The translations under genes were made by a program, and so were the position numbers. A stretch of DNA of 64,000 nucleotides from Elmis aenea (taxonomy: Eukaryota; Arthropoda; Insecta; Coleoptera; Elmidae), in NCBI GenBank assembly GCA_947652605.1, contig OX393579.1, positions 4,650,001 through 4,714,000 of the forward strand. The letters run 5' to 3'. This document shows positions 25,436 through 37,168 of the stretch, in pieces. How positions within the stretch are numbered: position 1 is the stretch's first letter; every line of letters starts with the position of its first letter. The notes under the pieces are model-generated. The model was not told where the DNA came from and did not search any database. It worked only from the letters and a program-made list of their open reading frames with translations.

Positions 25436-25999
25436 CTCATCCAAATGTTCAACTGTTCATTACTCATGGCGGACTTTTAAGTACAATTGAAGCAATATAC
25501 CATGGGGTTCCCCTGCTTGCATTGCCCGTTTTTGGAGACCAAGAAACCAACGCGGCACAGGCAGAAGCTATGGGGTACGCGATTTCAGTCCCATTCGTTA
25601 AACTAACCGAAGAAAAGTTCGCATGGGCATTGAACGAACTCCTAAGCGACAAGAAGTAAGTTTAAGACCGTGTAGTTGTTTAAAACGTATTCCAATGGAA
25701 TTTCTTTTAGGTACAAAGAAAACGTTCAAGTGAAATCGAACATAATGCACGACCAAGAATTGAAACCTTTAGATAAGGCTGTGTTTTGGGTGGAATATGT
25801 GATTCGACATAGGGGAGCGCCACATCTTCGTGTGGCAGGCTTGGATTTAAAATGGTACCAATACTACATGATCGACGTCGTAATATTCCTAACATTTGTG
25901 ACGATAGTACTGTTCTTGATTTTTTACATCATCTTTAAACATATTATTAAACCGAAACCAACACCTATCACTATTAAAGAAAAGAAAAAGCATAAGTAA
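25436..25999 (+). CDS. UGT: UDP-glycosyltransferase, last two exons only (UGT-1)
   Basis: C-terminal part of an insect UDP-glycosyltransferase, an ER membrane enzyme that transfers sugar from a UDP-sugar to small acceptors. Two exons are visible: 25436-25655 (220 bp, after TTTTAG, donor GTAAGT) and 25711-25999. They encode [12 protein letters not shown], the UGT signature through [13 protein letters not shown], then YKENVQ..., one hydrophobic membrane segment (about [19 protein letters not shown]) and a lysine-rich tail ending KKHK, a KKXX ER-retrieval signal. Exon sizes and intron phases (1 before the first, 2 between them) match the complete copies downstream. The signal peptide, acceptor domain and first half of the donor domain are not found between the N gap and 25436; they may lie across the gap or be lost. 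ATTAAA at 26074 is a possible poly(A) signal. Confidence 0.85.
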
Positions 26000-26340
26000 T
26001 TGTGTATTCATAAATTTAAGTATTAGTTGAACCAGATGTAATATATTGTCTTTCATACTTTTCATAAACTGTTATTAAATATTTTTAAAACAAGTTTATA
26101 AAATATATTTTGTTTTTCTTTTAAGTTATTAGTTGTTATCTTGAATGTTATTTTTTGGATTAAAACGGTGTTCCATTACGTTAATGACAAAACTGAAAAC
26201 TGAAAGCAACATCTTTGCATACATGAGCTCAACACCAGGTTTTTTGGATTTAAAAGTTGTTCATAATGAACTTCTTTAATTAGCTCTGGAACTATCATTT
26301 AAGCACCCAGTATGGGTACAGAACCTATTAATGCTATTTA

Positions 26341-26940
26341 GATTTTGACATTATACATGAATTTGTACAGCTTATTGAAAGAGGAACAGGTATAAAAGTT
26401 CAGATTAAAAACGGCATACAGATAGGAACAAAAGCATGTAAGTTAGAACTAGTCAAGCCACTAGAAAAAAAAAGGTAATGAAAAACAAGAAAAGTTAAAA
26501 CAACTCCAAGAAATAATATATATAAACAACAAAATGAAAAAGGAAGAACAGGATATTCAAAAGAATCTAAAACAGATAGCGGAAGAAGAAAGACAGAAGG
26601 GAAGAACAACGAAAATAGGATATCAAAAGATCACAATCGATCAAAAAAATGGAGATGGTTCAGGGAGCAGGAAAAGTTGAAAGAAAATAAAACAACAAAC
26701 CATCAACTTAAAAAAAACTGATAGTAACGAATAATCAGAAATATTAGGACAACGATACAGGCAAAGAAAAAGGACACAAGAAAATAAATTAAAAAAAAAA
26801 AAAGAAATAAGAAAAGATAACAAGAGGACATCGGAAATGACAAAAGCCATGAAAAAGGAGATGCGAAAGGAAATAAAAAGAAGAGGACAACACAAAAAAA
26901 ATCTACTCCAGAAAAAAAAAGAATGTGGCCTACACCCAAA
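26341..26940 (+). mobile_element. Probable LINE retrotransposon fragment (ORF1-like region)
   Basis: A 45-codon open frame, 26341-26478, reads HEFVQLIERGTGIKVQIKNG and continues IQIGTKACKLELVK; this pattern resembles the N-terminal part of LINE ORF1-type proteins. It is followed by purine-rich coding-like sequence with many stops and shifts (lysine/glutamate-rich in translation). Long minus-strand open frames here (Phe/Leu-rich) are antisense shadows of the A-rich strand. Assignment is tentative. Confidence 0.4.
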
Positions 26941-28070
26941 AGGCTTTAGGATTAGTTAGTTTTTTTAGATTTTGACAAACGACAATTGAAAAGATAATCA
27001 TCAAAAACCCTAAAGCGTTTACTTGACTTGAAAGACATTAACATTTTTTTTTAACTCCAAGTTATCTAAAGCTATTTAAGAAAAATGTGAAACATCAAAT
27101 TGTCTAATTTATTTTGTGTTATTTTTGTCATTTAAAATACATGAGGCTTCTTGCGATATTTTTTTTAAACAAACGAAATAATCAAAGAGGCAATGGCGCT
27201 GAAACACACTGTATATCAATTAATTATAGGCAGAAAGATGACTTGTTGTAGAACCAAGCAATTTTTATTTTACCGTACTATAAACAAACTAAATTACATA
27301 AAAACGATGGGATGTGATTAGAAACCAACCTGATCTGCATTTTTATCAACAATGTCCTTGCCCGCCCGGCAAATTGTCTGTTATTAGCATCACACAACAA
27401 AAACTCATTTTCTGTTACTTTTTACCCATAATTTACTTGTTACACAACAAAATAATATTTAAGAACGGCAAGGTCTGTTATTTAACATCACGTAACCCTG
27501 TTTAATTACACCTCTAACCGAGCATATTAACTTTAATATTATAAAGCAATAAACCTATAATAAAAAAATTTGGATAACACCGGTTAAGGAAAATACCTGT
27601 TCTTAAATATTTACAACACCGATCTCGCCCTTAAACACCGATTAGTTAGACTCTGTAGCGCGCCTCGAATTATTTTAAAGGAGACGAAATAAACAAGATT
27701 ATTAAAATAGTTAAGACTTACATACGTCCTCTAAAAACTGCCAAACAAAGTGCTTCTTTCCCTCTAGTTTTTCAATTATATTGCCACAACAATCAGCTGC
27801 AAGTTTTTACAAACTTTCATAAAGCAAACTCCATCCCAGAAGCACAAGAAACAACTTCAACAAACCGTTATAACGAACTTTATTTTTACGTGCGGTTAAA
27901 TGCGCTGTATCTGCAAGACTGACCACTTGTTATCAAAGCATCGTATCCGGCAAGACATCATTCAATACTCATTGTACGATTTACTATCTGCAATTGAAGG
28001 ACGGTCAAAATTCCTTTAAAAAAACAATCATGTGTCACGAAACAGATTAGATATACAGTTATGTAATACA
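26941..28070. other. Intergenic region upstream of UGT-2, no gene seen
   Basis: AT-rich, without coding exons that I can support. It must hold the UGT-2 upstream control region, but I see no motif that can be named with confidence. Confidence 0.4.
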
Positions 28071-28099
28071 ATATAGAGCAGTTGCGAATTAAGTTCAGT
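28071..28099 (+). promoter_or_regulatory. Possible core promoter of UGT-2
   Basis: A weak TATA-like ATATAGA at 28071 lies about 25 bp upstream of TTCAGTG (28094-28100), which fits the arthropod initiator TCAGT, and the coding start follows 26-30 bp later. Sequence pattern only. Confidence 0.35.
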
Positions 28100-28124
28100 G
28101 TGTCTGGTGTGATTTATCGATAAC

Positions 28125-31100
28125 ATGCGGAACTTGGTCGCGGTTTTTTTATTCTTAGCGCTAATAGCGACAATTGATGGCGCCCGAATTCTCGGAATAT
28201 TTCACGTGCCGACCCATAGTCATTACTCTTTGGGCAGCAGGTTGATGAAAGAACTGGCAGCCAAAGGACACGAAGTTACCATGATTTGTCCTTTCAAGGA
28301 GAAAACGAAGATAAAAAATTACAACGAAGTGGTACTGGACGGATTTGTCGAAGTGAATGAAAGTAAGTGTACTTAAAAAAAAGTTTCATCGACTACACGC
28401 AGCGAAATATTCATCTTGGCGTCATAACTAAAGTATTTATGTTAAAAGTGTCGCAGCTATAACTTCCCAGCACTAAAACTTCTTTATTTTAAGAGATAGA
28501 TTCGAAATTTGTTTTGTAAAATGTGGGAACAGGGGTGGGCAATTGTTTTCTGCGGAGGGCCGGATAAAGATTAGAAGTACGCGGGCCGGAATAGATTTCG
28601 ATGTGACGGGTGTTAAATATCTTCTTTTTTACCAGAATGGCACATGGGCTTTTAATAAAACGAGACAGAAAAATATGTATTTTTGTTTTTTCATACAGCG
28701 GGCCGGATAGGTTGCTGTCGCGGGTCGAATGCGGCCTGCGGGCCAGAATTTGCCCTCCCCATCTAGAACATCGCGGGGTTTGTTCCAATGTAGCAAATAT
28801 TAAACCGTCTTTAAAAATGTCACATTTTCAATTTTTAAAATTGAGGAAAAAATTTTTGCAAAATATATATCAGATTTTGAAATTCCCTACCACATGTTGA
28901 ATTCTCTACTTTTAAAGGTAACCTTACATGAGAAGCAGTAGTTAAAATTAAATTATTTAGTCTATGAAATAATGATTACTCAATAAAAAATATTATAAAT
29001 TAATTATTAGACTGTGAAAATTATAAGTAGGTACTGTACATACTTGTATAGCGAAAATTAATCAATAGAGGTATAGTTTTCAGATAATTGTATAAAAAAA
29101 AACTTGAAACCATGTCGTATATTATCATAAGGGCTTTATCTAACTATTAGAAACTTAAGTACGAAGTCTGTGAATTTTAAAAGCACTTAATTTTAATACC
29201 ACTTGAAGCTGTTGTGACTAGATTAAAATGACCAAGCAAATTATGAACAGTACCTTAGTTAATGTTTCGTCTTACAAATCCATAATTAAATCTTAAAATG
29301 CTAGAATTATTTCTTTGATTCGTCTATTAACATAAATGCTTTTAATAAAACATTACTCTTTACTTTCACCCAATTTCAAAATAATAAACTTTAAGTTATG
29401 AAATAAAGAGTTTTAAGATTTAAAAACGCGTATCTAACAAACTCGAATCACTTTTTAAAAGAGCCCGCGATTCATTACATTTTAAAGCTTCAAAGCCAAA
29501 AATAAAGAAGGTACAGCTGAGGAATTTAAACTAAAACATCCTGTATTATCGTTGCTCCAACTCCTAACATATCAAATATTTGACGTCAGCATATCAAGTG
29601 GTCTTTATCTATTGTGCTGATGTATGTTGTTGATGACTATAGACAATATAAAAAAATACGATTAGATATCTTTGGTAAAAATTTTAGCAAACAAAATTTA
29701 ATAAAACTTACTTGTAACTAATACTAAATTTTAAAGGATTAAATATGAGCTTTTATCATGGAAGTGTTAGTACAATTTTAAAAAACAATTGTCCACCACG
29801 AATATTTTAAGAAAGTTTTTCAGTAGTAAACTAAAGAAAATAATACGAATAAAAATCATAAATTTTATTCAATCTAAAAAAATTGTATGTTCCTCTCGAA
29901 GTTCTTTTTTAACTGCAAATTGCGTTAGAAATTACTAAAATTGTGCTTCAACTAATAATCGACTATTTTAACGTAGGTACGTTTGAAATCATAAAGATAA
30001 TTTCACTTTTTTTTTACAGAAATGCACAAAGAAATCAACATGTACACGATGCGAAATATGAACCGTTTCCTAAACTTGGCGTTCTTCTTCACTTTTACCC
30101 TAAATTCAACAGAAGAAACAATTGCACACCCCAACGTGCAAAAACTATTGAAATCCGACGCTAAATTCGATCTAGTCATAGTAGAAGCGTTCCTTAACGA
30201 AGCGATGTATGGCTTTGCTCATCGTTATAACGCTCCCATCGTTTCGTTCAGTACGATAGGACCATCAGCATGGACAAACCCGTTAGTCGGGAATCCTGCT
30301 CCGCCTTCATTCATCGCGGACATGTTCCTACTGTCCGCGGAGCGCATGAGCTTTTTCCAACGCGTGGAAAATTTCTTACTATACACAACGGGATTGCTGC
30401 TCAGAAATCTCTATTTTTACCACAAACACGACGAAGTCATGCACAAATATTTCCCCGACGCACCTCCTCTCAACGACTTGATGTACAACACTTCGTTCGT
30501 GCTTTTAAACTCGCATGTTAGTACCAATCAACCCGTGCCGACCGTACCAAACATGGCCGAAGTTGGAGGCTTTCACGTTGTACCGGCAAAAAGTTTGCCC
30601 GCAGATTTAAAACAATACCTGGACAATTCCAAAGACGGAGTGATCCTGTTTAGCATGGGATCGCACCTTAGGAGCGAGCACATGAGTGAGGAAAATCGAC
30701 GAATGATTTTAAGGGTGTTGTCGAAACTAAAAGCAGACGTTTTGTGGAAATGGGAAAATGACTCTCTGCCGGACCAGCCTAAGAACGTTATGATAAGGAA
30801 GTGGTTACCCCAGCAGGATATCTTGGGTCAGTAACGATTTCGTTTGTGCGTTTAGATTATAATTTACATAAGACTCTTTCGAAGAACAAACAATGAATAT
30901 GAACGTGCATTTTTGATTTGTAAATTTTACTCATATTGCAGCCCATCCCAACGTCAAATTATTTATAACTCATGGGGGATTGCTAAGTACAACTGAAGCT
31001 GTTTACCACGGAGTTCCCATCGTAGCAATCCCCGTATTTGGTGATCAAGACTACAACGCGGGGATGGCAGAAGCCAACGGTTACGGCATAGCGATGCCTT

Positions 31101-31509
31101 ACGATCAAATAACGGAACAAAAGTTTTCTTGGGCATTAAACGAAGTTCTTTATAATCCAAAGTAGGTAGCAACATCTAAGCTAAATATTTCGTAATGAAT
31201 GTTTCGATTCACAGGTACAAAGAAAACGTTCAGATGAGGTCAAAATTAATGAACGATCGGCAAGTCAAACCGCTGGATACCGCAGTGTTTTGGGTGGAAT
31301 ATGTCATGAGGCATAAGGGGGCCACCCATTTCCGTTCTGCGGCCTTAGACCTGACGTGGTATCAATACCTATCTCTTGATGTAGTAGCGTTTTTAGCAGC
31401 AGTCTTAGCTGCAGAGATAACAATTTTATTGGTCGTGCTCAAAAAATGTTGCTTCAAGAGCAAAAGTACGAATACACAAAAAACTGCAGTAGGCAAAAAG
31501 AATAATTAA
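28125..31509 (+). CDS. UGT: UDP-glycosyltransferase (UGT-2), complete, four coding exons
   Basis: Predicted 519-residue ER membrane UGT. Coding exons: 28125-28362, 30020-30826, 30942-31161, 31215-31509 (238+807+220+295 = 1560 bp); introns in phases 1, 1, 2, with donors GTAAGT, GTCAGT and GTAGGT. Residues 1-20 form a signal peptide ([20 protein letters not shown]). His33 in PTHSHY is the expected catalytic base, and GHEV follows. [13 protein letters not shown] and [13 protein letters not shown] are typical of insect UGTs. Exon 3 holds the UGT signature [19 protein letters not shown] to PVFGDQ. A membrane helix near [19 protein letters not shown] is followed by a tail ending KKNN (KKXX). Intron 1 (1.66 kb) contains a decayed hAT-like insertion. 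The acceptor is unknown; detoxification of lipophilic compounds is the usual role. All key residues look intact. Confidence 0.94.
28530..28762. mobile_element. Decayed hAT-like non-autonomous element in UGT-2 intron 1
   Basis: It begins CAGGGGTGGGCAATT and ends TTTGCCCTCCCCAT, a degenerate inverted match to the CAGGGGTGGGCAA ends common in hAT-family elements. GGGCCGGAT appears near both sides, and the segment is much more GC-rich than its surroundings. No 8 bp target duplication is preserved. Confidence 0.6.
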
Positions 31510-31622
31510 TTGCTTTATTAATAACTTAGAAAAATTATAGTGTTAATTGTTATAGTAACGTAATTTAGCCTGGCACAAAATTTTAATCCCAAAAGACGAA
31601 GTTTAGAGGTACGAACGATATA

Positions 31623-32243
31623 CAGGGTGTGTAAAAATTGGCGGAAGCGCTACACGTGGCGATGTTATTCGTAAAATTCTAAGTCGAAAATCTTGATACA
31701 AAAAACTTGTACCATACTTCCTATGGCCAGGAACCATTTAAAGAAAAAAAAATTGGCACCAATGCATACATTGATTTGCGTTTGCACATTTTTTTATCAT
31801 CAAGTTTTACTTAGGTATTTACAATTTTTGTTCGAACTGAAAGCGTTCAGTTCGTAAACATAGCTGCAAACTTTTAGGTATCGTCTAACACAAACTAGAA
31901 ATAATTATGAGAAAAACAGAGATGACAGCTAATGACAATGTTGCCATATGTATTATTTTCATTCAAATCAGTGATTTACATATTTTCAACACCAATTTTT
32001 GAAAAGAAGAACACAATATCTAGGAAAAAATACTATTCGAAATTTATTTTTATACCAAATTGCAGCTTTTTGATTTGCAAGTATAAATAATAACGCTTAT
32101 TAAAGGACTAAATGTCAAAACTTTGAGGACCTCTTGCAGACACAGCAAGCATGGTACAACATTTTCGTATAAAGATTTTCGACTTAGAACTTTACGAAGA
32201 ACATCGCCACGTGTAGCGCTTCCGCCAATTTTTACACACCCTG
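31623..32243. mobile_element. 621 bp MITE-like element with TA target site
   Basis: The left end is TA|CAGGGTGTGTAAAAATTGG and the right end CCAATTTTTACACACCCTG|TA. The inverted arms are about 100 bp long and very similar, sharing GGCGGAAGCGCTACACGTGG and, further in, a copy of AGTCGAAAATCTT. No transposase frame inside. It lies between the convergent 3' ends of UGT-2 and UGT-3. The CAGGGTG end and TA site match the other elements of this type in the window. Confidence 0.88.
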
Positions 32244-32558
32244 TATTAATACTGAAATATGTTTAAATAAATTAACTATACACAACAAGCAGGTTTTAAG
32301 AGTTTAAGTACGTATAAAAATGTACATATGTGTTTATAGTTTATTTTTTTACAAGTTGTTATATAAATGTTGAAGCAATAAATAAACCTTAAAATGGAAT
32401 ATAAGTTTTTGTTTAATAACAACACCCAACTTAAATAATAAAGGTTGGTTTTAATTAAAAATGTTCACTTTATTTTTGGTATGACGATAAAAAATTACAA
32501 ATATTCAAAAAGTTTGTAAAGCTAGGTATTAAAATAAGTCTACAATTCTGCTATGCCT

Positions 32559-35500
32559 TTATTGCACTTTCTTTTTCATATTTTTAGGAACGGTTTTAGA
32601 GTTAAAAATTGTTTGCAACGCCACCGACAACAGTTTGTAAAATATGAATAAAATGAATACTAAAAATAAAATTACATCCATTGAGTAATATTCATAGAAA
32701 GCTAAATCAAGACTTGACGATTTTAAATGTGATCCTCCTTTATGTCTAATAACATATTCGATGCAGTACACAGCAAGATCCATCGGTTTCACAGGACGAT
32801 CATGTAAAAATCTTGATTGTCTCATTGCGTTTTCTTTATAGCTACAAAATTATAATCGTTTATTTGACATTTTTAAATTAATTATTCCATGTATTACAAC
32901 CTCGAATTATTTATTATTTCGTTTAGCGCTTTTGATAGACTGTCCTCTGAAATATCCTGAAACGGTAGATGGATAGCGAAACCATTATCTACAGCTGTCA
33001 TTACATTCATTTTTTGATCTCCGAAAATAGGAATTGCTATGATAGGTACGCCATTGAAGACAGCTTCCGTTGTGCTTAGCAATCCTCCATGGGTAATAAA
33101 AACGCGAATATTGGGATGCGCTACAGAAGAAGAATTATTAGTAAAAATGAAATTAAAACAACTCAATTCTAAAGCAGAGGAGAAATAAGCATCAATGTGA
33201 AAGTACTATTCTACAACGTGCAAGCTAGCACACGCTACTGTGAGGTAAGGTTGCCTAAACTGTGTGACTTTTTTAAAGTTTTGGCTAGCAGAACAATCAA
33301 ATTTTGATTGATCTCATCGAAATTTTGGTACGATTAAGGAGATAGTACAGTTCAAAAAACCTCACCCTTTTAGAAATACTGGAATGAAAAGCAATATGGA
33401 TGATTGGACATACATTAGAATATTCACCTAAAATATCTTGTTGAGGCAACCATTTCCCCACTTTTATGTTATTTGATTCATGTGGAAAAATATCATCTTC
33501 CCATTTCAGCAAAACTTTCTGCTCGAGTTTGGAGAAAACCTTAAACATTGCTTCTTTTTTGTCGCTCGTTAAATCGGCACTCCTCAGATTCGAGCCCATG
33601 GAGAAAAATACAACTCCGCTATCGGCTTCGTCCAGAAACTTTTTGAGTTCTCCCGAAAGCGGTTTAGGGGACACGTGGAAGCCTCCTATTTCCACCATGC
33701 TCGGCACGTGGGGAACAGGATGGTTAGTACTAACATGAGAATTCAGAAGAACCAGGGACGCGTTGTACATTACGTCGTAAATATCCGCGCTACCAGGAAA
33801 ATAGTTCTTGAATAATTCGTTTTGACGTGGAAACACGTGAAATATTTTATAAAAATGGTCAAAGTTGGATATTATTGTGTTCCTCAAACGTTGCCAGAAG
33901 TTCATGCGAGTAGAATAACCCGCGAAAATAAGTGGCACGAGAGACGTCGGCGCGGGATTACCTACCAATGGATTTGTCCATTCCGTCGCCCCTAGCGAAC
34001 TAAAAAGAACGAAAGGGGTCTTGTAATGATAAGCAAGTCCCGTATGGGCTTCGTTGAAGAACTGTTCGATTATAATTAAATCAAAAGTTTGGTTAGCTCT
34101 CAAGAGATTAGTGACGTTCTCGTTGCTCAAAGTGTGATCTGTTAATGACAAACCCATGTCGTAAGCCATCATCAATTGCCCAATTGCACTCTGGTCTTCC
34201 GCCAGGTAATAATTTTCATCTAAAAATTAAACACTTGTCACTTAAAAGATATTATTTAAAGCCCAAGTTTAGATATCAGTACCTAAAGCAAGAATGATAA
34301 TGTCGTTAAGTTTTTATTGGCTGAATTTTATACTACAACACATTGATATTATCAATGGTTCGTATTTTTATTTAATTTGGCATTTTTACGGATTTTTTCT
34401 CAGCCTTAACATAATTTTTACAAACTGTTACAAGAAAAGTGTAGATTATTACCACGGGCATGGCCTTTTATAAATCAGACTAGCATTTGGCACAATTATT
34501 TTAAATAAGATATCCGAATAAACAATTTAAAAATGTAATAGCAACCTTAACGAGTTATTCGAAACATGTGAGGAGGTACAACAGGCAGCAGAGTTTGAAG
34601 TACAAGACAACGCAGAAAGCAACATGATAAAAATGCAAGAGATTGAAGGAGCTCTGAAAAAATTAAAACCCAAAACTCTGTTTTCATACCTACGCTAATG
34701 TATGGAAGCGAATCTTGGACCCTCACAAACAGGTTAAAATCAAAAATTGTAGCAGCAGAGATGAGGGTTTTAAGGAAAATTAAAGGGGTTACTAGATTAG
34801 AAAAAATCAAGAACGAAGAAATTAGGAAGAGGCTCGAAAAAAAATAGAAGCAAGACAACTTAACTGGTTTGGGCACCTAATCAGAATAAACGATGGGAAT
34901 CCTGTAAAAGGAATATGGGACGCAGGTAGGATAGAAAAAATAGCAGAGGGAGACCACGTAGAAGCTGGAACCAAAAAGTGGGACGAGTATTGTCAAGGAA
35001 GAGCACCACATGGAACGAAGCTGCAAAATTAGCCAAGAACAGAATTAAATAGTAAAAGTTCTGCAAATCAGAATACCTCGACGCCTAACAGCAAAAGAGG
35101 AACGGATAACCAACAACTATCAACAAACTTTTCATATGAACATGAGTACTGAAGCGACAGGAAATCACCAAATTCTGATTGATTTAGAGATCCTAAGTCA
35201 TAACCGTACTCATTTAAATTTCTTATAAACATTGTAATTTGTTTACATAATGTAATATCACATTATCAATATTTTTAGGACTCTATAAATGAGTTCTATA
35301 ATTGTACGAAATGATTTTAGTATTGGCGATACATCACACTAATCTGTCTAAATGCTTTTTTGATTTTCATAATTGTTTTAAAACAAAATTTACAAGCAGC
35401 ATTGTAATAAAGTATTTTTCTATTATTTCTAAGGAGACAACATGCCTACGGTATCTCTACAATGACCAGTAATTATGAATAATTTAACTTCCTCGAGTGA

Positions 35501-36042
35501 CTCAGCAATGCTTATGTAACATAATCAACCGATACCAGTTCTTAAAATCTTTCTAACTAAAATTTTGCTTTGTAATCTTTTAGAAAAAGTTTCTTAGCGT
35601 TACATTTCGCTAATAAGATTATAATAAAAGTATAAATTTGTAATAGAAGAGTACTCAAGTAAATAAGATAATAATTTATTAATGAAATATGGATAATATG
35701 ATAGATGGGCTATATAGAAGTTAATCTTTAAATTTAAAGTAACTTTCGCTTAGGGCAGTTAATATCCTTAAATTTCTGCAACGGTTATAACTTCAATTTC
35801 ATACCTTTGAATATTTCTATTATACCTTCAGTCGATACATCCACATAATTTTTTATGGGTGATTTTAGTGGAAAAGGACTGATAACTGTCACTTCATGTC
35901 CTCTAGTGGCTAGCTCCTTCATCAACGTACCACCCAAAATGAACTGACTATAACCAGCACTCGGAAATATTCCCAAAATTTTCGCACATGACGTACAATG
36001 TATAAGGAGCAGCAAAATCGCCGTACAATCGACTAACCTCAT
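32559..36042 (-). CDS. UGT: UDP-glycosyltransferase (UGT-3), inverted, catalytic His replaced by Gln
   Basis: Predicted 510-residue UGT on the minus strand, tail-to-tail with UGT-2. Coding exons in order: 36042-35805, 34219-33428, 33120-32901, 32841-32559 (238+792+220+283 = 1533 bp), phases 1, 1, 2. The ATG at 36042 was chosen because it opens a signal peptide of about 20 residues (MRLVDCTAILLLLIHCTSCA) like those of its neighbours. Exon 3 has the signature [19 protein letters not shown] to PIFGDQ. A C-terminal membrane helix precedes a tail ending KKVQ (KKXX). Oddity: YSQF occurs where the neighbours have YSHY, so residue 33, the expected catalytic His, is Gln (CAG, 35944-35946). The rest of the frame is intact, so it may be an atypical or inactive transferase. 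TTTATT at 32469 is a poly(A) signal in this orientation. Confidence 0.92.
34540..35065 (+). mobile_element. LINE retrotransposon 3' coding fragment, inside UGT-3 intron 1
   Basis: Plus-strand translation gives LMYGSESWTLTNRLKSK, then VLRKIKGVTRLEKIKNEEI and QLNWFGHLIRIN, the C-terminal region that follows reverse transcriptase in many insect LINE polyproteins. Frameshifts and stops break it, and the domain itself is missing (5' truncated). It is antisense to UGT-3. Confidence 0.75.
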
Positions 36043-37166
36043 CACGTTGAGTGATCTTGTAATAATGCAGCAGATTTATGTGACTACCAAATGACGAGAA
36101 GTGAAAGTATACTGTAAAAATTATACCGTGCATAACCCAACAATGATTGCTTCCTTGTAATCTAATACTTCTTACGCCTTATCAGTTAGTCAGGTGTAAA
36201 AATCTAAGCAAATACAATGCTGTGTTTACATTTTACTAAAAATGTCAAGTACAACGATTTGTGTATGTGGTTTGGTGCTTATGAGCAATAATGTTTTAAT
36301 TAAAATTGTTGAAAAAATTCTTGTACTTTACACTGGAGTTAATGCAATATCTACAAAGTATAATTTTGTTAAGAATTAATGTGCTATCAAAATGGTCTTA
36401 ATGGAAATGTACAATTTATAGTTTTAATATTTTAGGCTACATAACTTAAACACAAATTAAAATAAAAGAACTTTTTTTTTGTGTATAATTTAACAGCAAA
36501 CATCAAAATTTGCTCGCCTATATTATCATGTTTTAATAAGGTATTTAACCTTTGGAAAGTAATCTCTGTTAGTCACTATATAAAACATTAAAGTTAAATA
36601 TTTAGTGTTTACTAAACCATTGATGATAAAATATCTATATCAGACAATTAACAAACAGCAGATAATGTAATTAATAACAGTTGATTATATTTGCAAAACG
36701 TTAGATATTGCATAATATTCAATTGCATAGTTGTGATAAAAATCTACAGCAAAAACGTTCACATGAACCAAGCTATTTTATAAAGAGTCTAACGCCTTCA
36801 AGGCAAAATAGGAACAAATGTTAAGAAAAGATTTCTAAACACAATCATAGAAAAGTTATTACGAAAAAAAAATAACAAACCGTGTCCATCTAGTAATTTG
36901 GAAGTTAATGACTTCACAAAGAAACTTACCATGGTAATCGAATTTGTAACCTTATTAACTTATTTGCAAGAAATTATTTTTTGAATGAAACACAAGGTGA
37001 TAAAATTAAAACAATTATGTTTTTTATGAAGACTGAAGAAAAACAAGGAAGGCTTATTTGTTAGGTTTACCAATAAGAAGGCATTCGAATAGAATACCTC
37101 GACAAATTTTTCGATTCTAAGAACTTTAACTTCAAAATAATTTTATAAATGTTTGACTTATAGTTG
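36043..37166. other. Intergenic region upstream of UGT-3, no gene seen
   Basis: AT-rich sequence separating the divergent UGT-3 and UGT-4. UGT-3 regulatory elements are expected here, but no named motif is supportable. Confidence 0.4.
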
Positions 37167-37168
37167 TA

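Noticed and set aside
25464..25895. Minus-strand frames over UGT-1 exons, and similar antisense frames over the other UGTs and the transporter
   Set aside because: Shadows of well-supported coding exons on the other strand.
26400..26939. Phe/Leu-rich minus-strand frames, also at 42614-43098 and 54343-55774
   Set aside because: Antisense of A-rich LINE coding sequence; low-complexity hydrophobic translations with no family match recognised.
28610..28900. 96-codon plus-strand frame in UGT-2 intron 1
   Set aside because: It overlaps the hAT-like remnant and has no recognisable protein.
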